Below are positions 31,615-38,622 of a DNA stretch of 64,000 nucleotides, one piece after another. Within the stretch, counting starts at the first letter, position 1; every line of letters begins with the position of its first letter. Position numbers and translations under genes: made by a program. Source of the stretch: Streptomyces sp. GESEQ-35 (GTDB lineage: Bacteria > Actinomycetota > Actinomycetes > Streptomycetales > Streptomycetaceae). The DNA lies in contig NZ_JAFFSX010000031.1 of assembly GCF_017948485.1 (NCBI RefSeq), positions 62,001 to 126,000 of the forward strand, written 5' to 3'. Under the pieces are notes generated by a model. It saw only the letters and a list, made by a program, of their open reading frames with translations, was not told the origin of the DNA and did no database searches.

Positions 31615-32679
31615 ATGTCATCTACGCGCATAGACGCCGACGCCCTCCGCCGCCTCCCCAAGGCCGTCCTGCACGACCACCTCGATGGCGGGCTGCGCCC
31701 CGCCACCGTGGTCGAGCTTGCGGACGAGGTCGGCCACACCCTGCCGACCACGGACCCGGACGCCCTCGCCGCCTGGTACTACGACGCCGCGAACTCCGGC
31801 GACCTGGTCCGCTACATCGCCACCTTCGAGCACACCCTCGCCGTGATGCAGTCCCGCGAGGGCCTGCTGCGCACCGCCGAGGAGTACGTCCTCGACCTCG
31901 CCGCGGACGGCGTCGTCTACGCCGAGGTGCGCTACGCCCCCGAGCTGAACACCAACGGCGGGCTGACCCTGCCCGAGGTCGTCGAGACCGTCCAGGAGGG
32001 CCTGGCGGCGGGCATGGCCAAGGCGGCGGCCGCGGGCACGCCGGTCCGGGTGGGCACGCTGCTGTGCGGGATGCGGATGTTCGACCGCGTCCGGGAGGCC
32101 GCCGACCTGGCCGTCGCGTTCCGGGACGCCGGAGTCGTCGGCTTCGACATCGCGGGCGCCGAGGACGGCTTCCCGCCCGCCGACCACCTGGCCGCCTTCG
32201 AGCATCTGCGCCGCGAGAGCGTCCCGTTCACGATCCACGCCGGCGAGGCGCACGGGCTGCCCAGCATCCACCAGGCCCTCCAGGTGTGCGGCGCCCAGCG
32301 CATCGGCCACGGCGTCCGTATCACCGAGGACATCGTGGACGGCAAACTCGGCCGTCTCGCGGGCTGGGTGCGCGACCGCCGTGTCGCGCTGGAGATGTGC
32401 CCGACCTCCAACCTCCAGACGGGCGCCGCCACTTCGATCGCCGAGCACCCGATCACCGCCCTGAAGGATCTGGGCTTCCGGGTCACCCTCAACACCGACA
32501 ACCGTCTGGTGTCCGGCACGACGATGACCCGTGAGATGTCCCTGCTGGTCGCCGAGGCGGGCTGGACGGTCGAGGATCTGCGGGCGGTGACCGTGAACGC
32601 CGTGAAGAGCGCCTTCATCCCGTTCGACGAGCGCAAGGCCCTCATCGAGGACGTCGTCATGCCGGGTTACGCGGTCTGA
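31615..32679 (+). CDS. add: Adenosine deaminase
   Basis: 354 aa amidohydrolase. The zinc-binding HDHLDGG at residues about 20-26, IHAGEAHG with the catalytic Glu, GHGVRI and TLNTDNRLVSGT with the Asp ligands are all present, and MCPTSNLQTGA is typical of adenosine deaminases. It converts adenosine and deoxyadenosine to inosine in purine salvage. HLDGGLRP in place of the common HLDGSLRP is the usual actinobacterial form. GAGGAA precedes the ATG. Its 3' end overlaps the convergent DinB gene by 13 bases. Confidence 0.93.
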   Translation: MSSTRIDADALRRLPKAVLHDHLDGGLRPATVVELADEVGHTLPTTDPDALAAWYYDAANSGDLVRYIATFEHTLAVMQSREGLLRTAEEYVLDLAADGVVYAEVRYAPELNTNGGLTLPEVVETVQEGLAAGMAKAAAAGTPVRVGTLLCGMRMFDRVREAADLAVAFRDAGVVGFDIAGAEDGFPPADHLAAFEHLRRESVPFTIHAGEAHGLPSIHQALQVCGAQRIGHGVRITEDIVDGKLGRLAGWVRDRRVALEMCPTSNLQTGAATSIAEHPITALKDLGFRVTLNTDNRLVSGTTMTREMSLLVAEAGWTVEDLRAVTVNAVKSAFIPFDERKALIEDVVMPGYAV

Positions 32680-33176
32680 AGCAGCCCCCGGACGTAGGTG
32701 GCCTGTCCGACGTGCTCGAGATCGTCGGACAGGACGCTGACCAGCCGGACGCCCAGGCTGACCGGCGGATCCCAGCGCTCGTCCACGATGCGCTCCAGGT
32801 CCTTCGCGGCCAGTTGGCGCAGCGCCTGAAGGCTCTGCTCGTGCACCGCGTCGTAGTAGCCGGTCAGCAGGCCGGCGGAGTCGACCCGGACCTTGGCGAC
32901 CTTCGCCGAGCTGTGGCCGTAGCCGGTGTCGTGGCGGGGCAGGTCGAGGCCGAAGCGCTTCTGCCAGTCCTGCGCCAGCCACACCTGGTCGAGCTCGAAG
33001 GCGTCCGCCATGTGGTCGTCCTGGACACGTGTGAGGTGCCAGATCAGCCAGGCGATGGAGTTGGCGTCGGCGCTGGGCCGGGTGTGCAGCTCGTCCGGCC
33101 CGAGACCGTCGACGGCGGCATGGACCTCTTCCTGGATGCGGTTGAACCCGTCGATGAGGACGTCCTTTGCATGCAT
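32667..33176 (-). CDS. DinB-family (DUF664-like) protein
   Basis: 169 aa. LIDGFNRIQEEVHAAVDGLG, SIAWLIWHLTRVQDDHMADA and the C-terminal LSDDLEHVGQATYVRGLL supply the three His positions of the metal-binding DinB four-helix bundle, often thiol-dependent transferases in actinobacteria. The ATG at 33176 is preferred; a GTG at 33194 would add six residues. It converges on and overlaps the adenosine deaminase end. The substrate is unknown. Confidence 0.88.
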   Translation of the reverse strand: MHAKDVLIDGFNRIQEEVHAAVDGLGPDELHTRPSADANSIAWLIWHLTRVQDDHMADAFELDQVWLAQDWQKRFGLDLPRHDTGYGHSSAKVAKVRVDSAGLLTGYYDAVHEQSLQALRQLAAKDLERIVDERWDPPVSLGVRLVSVLSDDLEHVGQATYVRGLLQTA

Positions 33177-33201
33177 ACGTCCACCATCGCGCACCCGCCG
33201 C

Positions 33202-34089
33202 TCAGCCGCTCTCCGTTTCCAGCAACGCCATCAGTGCCCGGGCCGCCGGGCTGGTGGCCTGCGCGGGCGGCAGCAGGGCGACGGTCTCGTACACGATCTC
33301 GTCGGTGTCCTTCACCGACAGCGCCGTCAACGACTCGCGCTTGTGCCGGAAATGCCGCGGTACGACGGCGATGCCGAGGTTCTCGTCCACCATGTCCAGC
33401 AGGCTGTGCACGTCGTTCACCTCCAGGGCGACCTTCCGTCGCACGCCCGCGTCGGCGAACGCGGCGTCGGTGGTGCGCCGCGGACCCCAGTCCGGGTGGA
33501 AGTCGACGAAGACCTCGCCGCCCAGCTCCCCCAGCGTCACGGCCGAACCGGCCTGCGCCAGCCGATGGCTGGGATGGCACAGCAGTGTCATCGGCTCGCT
33601 GGTCAGCGGGACGGCACGCAGCTGATCGGTGTCCTCGCCCGCCGTCCGGACAGTGAACGCCAGATCGAGGCGCCCGGCCGCGACCTCCTCGGCCAGCGCG
33701 CCCGAGCCCGCCTGCCGCAGACAGATCTCCACGTCCGGATGCCGGCCCCGGAACGCGGCGAGCAGCCCGGCCACATGCACCCCGGCGATGCACTGCTCCG
33801 ACCCGAGCGCCAGCATGCCGCGCAGCACGCCCTGCACCGCGGCCACCGCCTCGTGGGCCGACCGCACCTGGGCGAGGATCCGCTCCGCCTCGCCCAGCAG
33901 CGCCCGCCCGGCCGGCGTGAGCGTCACCCGCCGCGTCGTGCGCACGAACAGCGGGGTCTGAAGCTCGCGCTCCAGCGCCCGGATGGAGGCGGACAGCCCG
34001 GACTGGGACACCAGCAGCCGCTCGGCGGCACGGGTGAAGTGCTGGTCCTCGGCGACCGCGACAAAATGCTGAAGATGACGCAGTTCCAT
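33202..34089 (-). CDS. LysR-family regulator
   Basis: 295 aa. The winged HTH MELRHLQHFVAVAEDQHFTR and RLLVSQSGLSASIRALEREL is followed by a two-lobed effector domain. The N-terminal start at the ATG at 34089 fits the family exactly. It diverges from the aldo/keto reductase gene, and an inverted repeat of the LysR T-N11-A type lies between them, so it probably regulates that gene. It follows the DinB gene by 25 bases on the same strand. Confidence 0.9.
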   Translation of the reverse strand: MELRHLQHFVAVAEDQHFTRAAERLLVSQSGLSASIRALERELQTPLFVRTTRRVTLTPAGRALLGEAERILAQVRSAHEAVAAVQGVLRGMLALGSEQCIAGVHVAGLLAAFRGRHPDVEICLRQAGSGALAEEVAAGRLDLAFTVRTAGEDTDQLRAVPLTSEPMTLLCHPSHRLAQAGSAVTLGELGGEVFVDFHPDWGPRRTTDAAFADAGVRRKVALEVNDVHSLLDMVDENLGIAVVPRHFRHKRESLTALSVKDTDEIVYETVALLPPAQATSPAARALMALLETESG

Positions 34090-34102
34090 GACTGAGAAGC
34101 CT

Positions 34103-34123
34103 ATCCGCTGAATTCCATCGGAT
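34103..34123. promoter_or_regulatory. LysR-type box (ATCCG-N11-CGGAT)
   Basis: ATCCG (34103-34107) and CGGAT (34119-34123) form a perfect inverted repeat separated by 11 bases, with GAATTC near the centre, as expected for a LysR T-N11-A site. It lies 13 bases upstream of the LysR start and 82 bases before the aldo/keto reductase start, in the shared divergent promoter. Confidence 0.65.
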
Positions 34124-34205
34124 TCTTCTGTTGGACCAATGGCTCCAGGTCGCGAAAGAGTGGACAAAGGTCCTCAGAAACCGCGCCAACCCCTCTGGAG
34201 TCGCG

Positions 34206-35198
34206 TTGTACACCGCACACCCCGACCGCTACGCGGACATGCCCTACCGGCGCACCGGACGCAGCGGCCTGAAGCTGCCCGCTCTGTCGCTCGGCCTGTG
34301 GCACAACTTCGGCCCGGACCGCCCGGTCGAGACACAGCGCGCCATCCTGCGCCGCGCCTTCGACCTCGGCGTCACCCACTTCGACCTGGCGAACAACTAC
34401 GGTCCGCCGCCCGGAGCCGCCGAGAGCGCCTTCGGCGAGGCCCTCAAGACGGACCTGGCGGCCTACCGCGACGAGCTGGTCATCTCCACCAAGGCCGGAT
34501 ACCTGATGTGGCCCGGCCCGTACGGTGAGTGGGGCTCCCGCAAATACCTGCTGTCCTCGCTCGACCAGTCTCTCGCCCGGATGGGCCTGGACTACGTCGA
34601 CATCTTCTACTCGCACCGCCCCGACCCGGAGACTCCCCTGGAGGAGACGATGGGCGCCCTGCACACGGCGGTCCAGCAGGGCAAGGCGCTGTATGTGGGC
34701 GTCTCCAACTACTCGGCGGAGCAGACCCGCGAGGCCGCCCGCATCCTCGGTGAGCTCGGCACCCCGCTGCTGATCCACCAGCCGCGCTACTCGATGACCG
34801 ACCGCCGCCCCGAGGACGGGGGTCTCCTGGACGCGCTCGACGAGCTCCAGGTCGGCTCCATCGCCTACTCCCCGCTGGACCAGGGAGTGCTCACCGCCCG
34901 CTACCTCGACGGCGTACCGGAGGGCTCGCGGGCGGCGAGCGACAGCCCGTTCCTGAAGTCCGAGGCGCTGACCGAGGAGCTGGTCGCGCGGCTGCGTTCG
35001 CTCGACGAGATCGCCAAGTCCCGCGGCCAGACCCTGGCCCAGATGGCGCTGGCCTGGGTCCTGCGCGGCGGCCGGGTGACCTCCGCCCTCGTCGGCGCCA
35101 GCAGCCCCCAGCAGATCGAGGACAGCGTCGGCGCCATCAGCAACCTCGACTTCGACGCGGACGAGCTGGCCCGGATCGACGCGCTCGTCACGCCGTAA
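34206..35198 (+). CDS. Aldo/keto reductase, L-glyceraldehyde 3-phosphate reductase-like
   Basis: 330 aa. After the YghZ-type start TAHPDRYADMPYRRTGRSGL come LGLWHNFG, DLANNYGPPPGAAE with the catalytic Asp and Tyr, ISTKAGYLMWPGPYGEWGSR with the Lys, and FYSHRPDPETPLEET with the His. This pattern matches the L-glyceraldehyde 3-phosphate/methylglyoxal reductase group (YghZ). The likely start is the TTG at 34206, 6 bases after CTGGAG; an ATG at 34239 would remove the conserved N-terminus. Probably controlled by the divergent LysR gene and acts in aldehyde detoxification. Confidence 0.9.
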   Translation: MYTAHPDRYADMPYRRTGRSGLKLPALSLGLWHNFGPDRPVETQRAILRRAFDLGVTHFDLANNYGPPPGAAESAFGEALKTDLAAYRDELVISTKAGYLMWPGPYGEWGSRKYLLSSLDQSLARMGLDYVDIFYSHRPDPETPLEETMGALHTAVQQGKALYVGVSNYSAEQTREAARILGELGTPLLIHQPRYSMTDRRPEDGGLLDALDELQVGSIAYSPLDQGVLTARYLDGVPEGSRAASDSPFLKSEALTEELVARLRSLDEIAKSRGQTLAQMALAWVLRGGRVTSALVGASSPQQIEDSVGAISNLDFDADELARIDALVTP

Positions 35199-36171
35199 GC
35201 CGCTCGCTGACCTCCCAGAGGCGGGCCGCCGCCTCTGGGTCGACGGCGTACGGCAGGACTCCGGGCCGGCCCGCGTCGGCGCGCCACTCGGCCTCGGTCT
35301 CGGCGGTCACCAGAGGGCTGATGTCGCAGTTCTCGCAGTAGACGCCGCCCAGCCCGTCGAGCTGCGGGCTGGTGGCGCACCACACGCTGGTCGCGGCTCC
35401 CTCCTGGACGGTCTTGTACTGCCGGGCGGGGTCGCGCACGGGGCGGCCCTGGTCGTCGAGGGCGCCGGCCGCCCGGAGGGCCTCCTCGGGGATGTGCTTG
35501 GCCAGACCGGTGTCGACGATCATGCCGGGGTGTACGGAGAAGGCCCGCACGCCCTCCGCCCGGCCTCGCCGGTCCAGTTCCACGGCGAACAGGGCGTTGG
35601 CCGTCTTCGACTGGCCGTAGGCCACGAACGGCTCGTAGGGCCGGTCCTCGAACTGCAGGTCGTCGAAGACGACGGGCGAGAAGCGGATGCCCCGCGACGA
35701 CACCGACACGACCCGCGCCCCGTCGGCCGCGACCAGCGCCGGCCACAGGCGCGCGACCAGCTGGAAGTGCCCCAGGTGGTTGGTGGCGAACTGTCCCTCG
35801 TACCCGCGCGCGTTCCGCATCAGCGGGGTCGCCATGATCCCGGCGCTGTCGACCAGGATGTGCAGCGGACGCCCGGACGCCCGGAACTTCTCCGCGAAGG
35901 CGTCGATCGACGCCGGATCCAGCAGGTCCAGGTATGCGACCTCGGCGCCGGGCACGTCCTTCAGCGCGCCCCGGGCCCGCTCGAGGTCCCGCGCGGGTAC
36001 GACGACGTCGGCGCCGGCGCTTTGCAGGACGCGTGCCGTCTCCAGGCCGATGCCGGAGTAGCCGCCGGTGACGATCGCGACCTTGCCGGTGAGGTCGATC
36101 CCCTTGATCACCTCCTCGGCGGTGGACGCTGCGCCGAAGCCGGAACCCAGGGGGTGCTGTGTGGTGGTCAT
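35188..36171 (-). CDS. SDR oxidoreductase, WW-domain oxidoreductase/retinol dehydrogenase-like
   Basis: 327 aa. The cofactor loop VAIVTGGYSGIGLETARVL, DSAGIMATPLM, FATNHLGHFQLV, VSVSSRG and the YGQSKTAN catalytic pair are complete and typical of the long SDR group related to retinol dehydrogenases. The C-terminal part has GGVYCENCDISPLVT, common in Streptomyces members. The ATG at 36171 follows GAGGAG. It diverges from the AraC gene, which may control it, and its 3' end overlaps the aldo/keto reductase end by 11 bases. Confidence 0.9.
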   Translation of the reverse strand: MTTTQHPLGSGFGAASTAEEVIKGIDLTGKVAIVTGGYSGIGLETARVLQSAGADVVVPARDLERARGALKDVPGAEVAYLDLLDPASIDAFAEKFRASGRPLHILVDSAGIMATPLMRNARGYEGQFATNHLGHFQLVARLWPALVAADGARVVSVSSRGIRFSPVVFDDLQFEDRPYEPFVAYGQSKTANALFAVELDRRGRAEGVRAFSVHPGMIVDTGLAKHIPEEALRAAGALDDQGRPVRDPARQYKTVQEGAATSVWCATSPQLDGLGGVYCENCDISPLVTAETEAEWRADAGRPGVLPYAVDPEAAARLWEVSERLTA

Positions 36172-36272
36172 GTCCTGTCTCTCCTCAACGTGAGCCGTCC
36201 AGACCACCGTAAGTCGACGGATCCGTACGATGAATGCTTGAGAATCCGCAGTACTTGCGTGATAGTTCGAGC

Positions 36273-37196
36273 ATGTCCGCAGACCCGCTCTCCGACGCCC
36301 TCGCCGTCGCCGACGCCCGCAGTGTCTTCTCCGGTGGCTTCACGGCCGGCGGGAGCTGGGCCGTCCGGCTGCACGGGCGCGACAAGCTGAAGGTGCTCGC
36401 CGTGGTGCGGGGCAGCTGCTTGCTGGTCCTGGAGACCGGCGGCGAGCCGCTGCGGCTGGCCGAGGGGGATGTCGCGGTGTCCGACGGCCGGCAGCCGTAT
36501 GTGCTGTGCAGTGAACCCGGCCTGGAACCGCTCGCGTCGGGTCGGCCCCTCATGGACCCCGCGACCCGGATGGCCCGGCTCGGCGACGGTGAGGACGAGG
36601 ACGTCCTCTGCGTCTCCGGGCACATCGACGTCAGCCGGGACAGCGGCGAGCTGCTGCGCCGGGCGTTGCCGGAGCTCATCCACGTACGGGCTGACGTGGC
36701 CGAGGCGGAGGTGCTGCGCTGGCTCATCGGCCAACTGGCGCAGGAGATGACGACGAGCCGGGCCGGCGTCGAGTTCGCCTCGGACCAGCTCGCCCAGCTG
36801 ATCTTCGTGCAGGTGCTGCGGATCTGCCTCACCGAGGCCGACGGACTGCCGCCCGGCTGGCTCCGCGCGCTTGCCGACGAACGCCTCGCCCCGGCGCTGC
36901 GCCTGATGCACGGTGACCCGGCCCACCCCTGGCAGCTGGAGGAGCTGGCGCGGGCGGCGGCGATGTCCCGGACCACGTTCGCCGTACGGTTCAAGGAGGC
37001 GGCCGGGGTGCCTCCCCTGACCTACCTGCTGAACTGGCGCATGAGCCTGGCCGCCCGCGCCCTCCGGCAGGACACCGCCCCGGTCGCGACCCTCGCCCGC
37101 TCCGTCGGCTACACCTCCGAGAGCGCCTTCAGCAACGCCTTCAAGCGAGCGGTCGGCGTCGCACCGCGGCGCTACCGGGACGCCGTCAGGAGCTGA
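36273..37196 (+). CDS. AraC-family regulator with cupin-type N-terminus
   Basis: 307 aa. The N-terminal cupin (SDALAVADARSVFSGGFTAG, LAEGDVAVSDGRQPYVLC) is the AraC-binding-like ligand domain. The C-terminal double HTH has HPWQLEELARAAAMSRTTFA and LARSVGYTSESAFSNAFKRA. I take the ATG at 36273; one at 36234 is also in frame. It diverges from the SDR gene by 101 bases, the usual arrangement of these regulators and their target reductase. Confidence 0.9.
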   Translation: MSADPLSDALAVADARSVFSGGFTAGGSWAVRLHGRDKLKVLAVVRGSCLLVLETGGEPLRLAEGDVAVSDGRQPYVLCSEPGLEPLASGRPLMDPATRMARLGDGEDEDVLCVSGHIDVSRDSGELLRRALPELIHVRADVAEAEVLRWLIGQLAQEMTTSRAGVEFASDQLAQLIFVQVLRICLTEADGLPPGWLRALADERLAPALRLMHGDPAHPWQLEELARAAAMSRTTFAVRFKEAAGVPPLTYLLNWRMSLAARALRQDTAPVATLARSVGYTSESAFSNAFKRAVGVAPRRYRDAVRS

Positions 37197-37380
37197 GCCG
37201 CTCTTCGAGGTGCACGGTCACCGTGTCGCCCTCGGCCTTGCCGATGGCCTTGCGGAGGGCGGCCCTGACGGGCAGCTTGTGCGTGCCGTCGCCCAGGGCC
37301 ATGAACGAGCTGCGGAAGGGATGTCCGTCCATCGTGCCGCGGACCTCCCGCTCGCGGTGGTCGTGTACCGGAGAGACCAC
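37186..37380 (-). pseudogene. DUF1905 protein, N-terminally truncated
   Basis: The frame from a GTG at 37380 gives 64 aa, of which REVRGTMDGHPFRSSFMALG and AALRKAIGKAEGDTVTVHLE match the C-terminal two-thirds of DUF1905 proteins (normally about 95-100 aa). The first beta strands expected before this are not found in any frame upstream, where the next gene ends at 37408. Either a truncated relic or an unusually short product. Its end overlaps the AraC end by 11 bases. Confidence 0.6.
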
Positions 37381-37407
37381 CGCGAGCGCAGAAACTCATC
37401 GCCGGTC

Positions 37408-37809
37408 TCACGCCCCGGCGGGCACCCGGTCCAGAAAGCCCAGCACGGACCGGATACGACCGTCCGCGCCCAGCGTGATCACGTCGAAGCCGGCGACCGG
37501 CGCCGAACCTCCCCCAGAGGGGGTACCCCCAGCCTCGCTCACCAGCTCCCAGGAGAAGCGCGCCGTGTCGTGGTGCCCGTCGACGGAGCCGACCAGCCGG
37601 AAGGCGAAGCCCGGGAACTGCTCGTGCGCCGCCGCGATCACGGCCGTGATCTGCTCGTGCCCGCCGACGTCGGAAAGGGGGTCGGTGTAGGCGCCGTCAA
37701 TGGTCCAGGCAGCGGCGACCGCCTTGGCCAGTTCCTCCGGCTCGGAGGCATTCCAGGCCTCGAAATAACGGGCGACGGCACTCTCGTGACGGTCGGTGTT
37801 CGCGGACAT
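37408..37809 (-). CDS. NTF2-like (SnoaL-type) protein
   Basis: 133 aa. VARYFEAWNASEPEELAKAV, DPLSDVGGHEQITAVIAAAH and GFDVITLGADGRIRSVLGFL follow the nuclear transport factor 2-like cone fold of small isomerase or ligand-binding proteins. An in-frame GC-rich palindromic element (37509-37532) inserts residues EAGGTPSGGGSAP into a loop at about residues 90-102 that homologues would not be expected to have. The ATG at 37809 has GGAGG upstream. The function is unknown. Confidence 0.85.
   Translation of the reverse strand: MSANTDRHESAVARYFEAWNASEPEELAKAVAAAWTIDGAYTDPLSDVGGHEQITAVIAAAHEQFPGFAFRLVGSVDGHHDTARFSWELVSEAGGTPSGGGSAPVAGFDVITLGADGRIRSVLGFLDRVPAGA
37509..37532. repeat. In-frame GC-rich palindromic element (GGGGGTACCCCC core)
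   Basis: Runs of C and G alternate here around the perfect 12-bp palindrome GGGGGTACCCCC (37519-37530), flanked by CTCCCCCAGA and AGCC. I recall very similar C5/G5-TA-C5 elements dispersed in Streptomyces genomes, often inside genes where they code for a Gly-Gly-Thr-Pro-Ser-Gly-Gly loop. Here the reading frame of the NTF2-like gene is kept. Confidence 0.6.
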
Positions 37810-37911
37810 GCGGGATCAGCCTCCATCGAGGTCGTACGGTGCTGGTCGGAGCCCGGATCGCTCCGTGGCGACCTGGTACGGCAACCATGCCCGGCCCGCG
37901 GGAGACCGTCG

Positions 37912-37928
37912 ATTACCCCTCGGGTAAT
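37912..37928. promoter_or_regulatory. Palindrome ATTACCC-CTC-GGGTAAT in a 357-base gap
   Basis: A perfect 7-3-7 inverted repeat lies in the gene-free stretch 37810-38166, between the divergent NTF2-like gene and the small TTA-containing gene. A second perfect palindrome, CTCAA-C-TTGAG, lies near 38025-38035. The AT-richer bases 37965-38040 probably hold the promoter of the rightward gene. The palindromes look like operators rather than terminators because the flanking genes diverge. No regulator can be assigned. Confidence 0.45.
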
Positions 37929-38166
37929 GGCCGCGCCCGCCGCCTTTCGGCCAACGGCCGTGGTGAATATGCCAGGAGACTGGCCGGAAATTCATGGTGA
38001 CAGTGATTCAGTAGTGAACATACTCAACTTGAGGGCCTTCACAGCAGGCGAGGGTTCCGTCACGCACCGCGCATGAGCCGCGCGGAGCACAAGCCGCGCA
38101 CTGCACCAGAGCCGCACGAAAGCGAGGACCGGAACACCGGCGAGCGGAACAAACGGGGAGTGGATC

Positions 38167-38577
38167 GTGCACGACGAATTCCTGTGCCATGTCACGGGGT
38201 ACGGCACCTGCGACGGTCGGCGTATCGGAGTGCCCCTGGGAACCTACCGGGCACCCACGCTCGCCCTCGCCCTGTGGTGGCTGCGCGACCGTGCCTCCTG
38301 GATCGCCGACCGTCTGGATCCGCAGCCGGAGGCGGAGCACCTTCCGCCCGGCGCGCTCGTCCCCGTCTCCGGCACCGTGGCCGACGTGCCCGCCGTGCTG
38401 CGCGCCTGGTGCCGTGACGTGGCCCAACAGGGCCTGGTCGGCGACGAGTTGGCCGCGGGGCGATTAGTCAGGGTCGCCGTGAGCGACGACACCACCGAGT
38501 ACGAGCTGCTCGCGGAGTCCGTGGACGCCCTGCGGATGCAGCGGACCACCGCGACCCTGTTCGCGCCGGTCGCCTGA
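38167..38577 (+). CDS. Conserved Streptomyces hypothetical protein with a TTA codon
   Basis: 136 aa with no domain I recognise. It has TYRAPTLALALWWLRDRASW near residue 27 and a C-terminal half with alternating charged and hydrophobic residues. No signal peptide or membrane segment is clear. The GTG at 38167 has GGGGAG 8 bases upstream. Leu100 is encoded by TTA (38464-38466), the rare codon read by the bldA tRNA, so production may depend on developmental stage. It lies 45 bases upstream of the FHA-ABC transporter operon. Confidence 0.75.
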   Translation: MHDEFLCHVTGYGTCDGRRIGVPLGTYRAPTLALALWWLRDRASWIADRLDPQPEAEHLPPGALVPVSGTVADVPAVLRAWCRDVAQQGLVGDELAAGRLVRVAVSDDTTEYELLAESVDALRMQRTTATLFAPVA

Positions 38578-38610
38578 ATCTTGCGTTGGGCGCGTATGTG
38601 AACGAATCGA

Positions 38611-38616
38611 TAGAAT
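38611..38616 (+). promoter_or_regulatory. Candidate -10 element of a leaderless FHA-ABC transcript
   Basis: TAGAAT (38611-38616) ends 6 bases before the ATG of the FHA-ABC gene, and there is no ribosome-binding site between them. Transcription would start at or next to the ATG, giving a leaderless mRNA. No convincing -35 element is seen at the standard distance. Confidence 0.4.
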
Positions 38617-38622
38617 TCCGGC

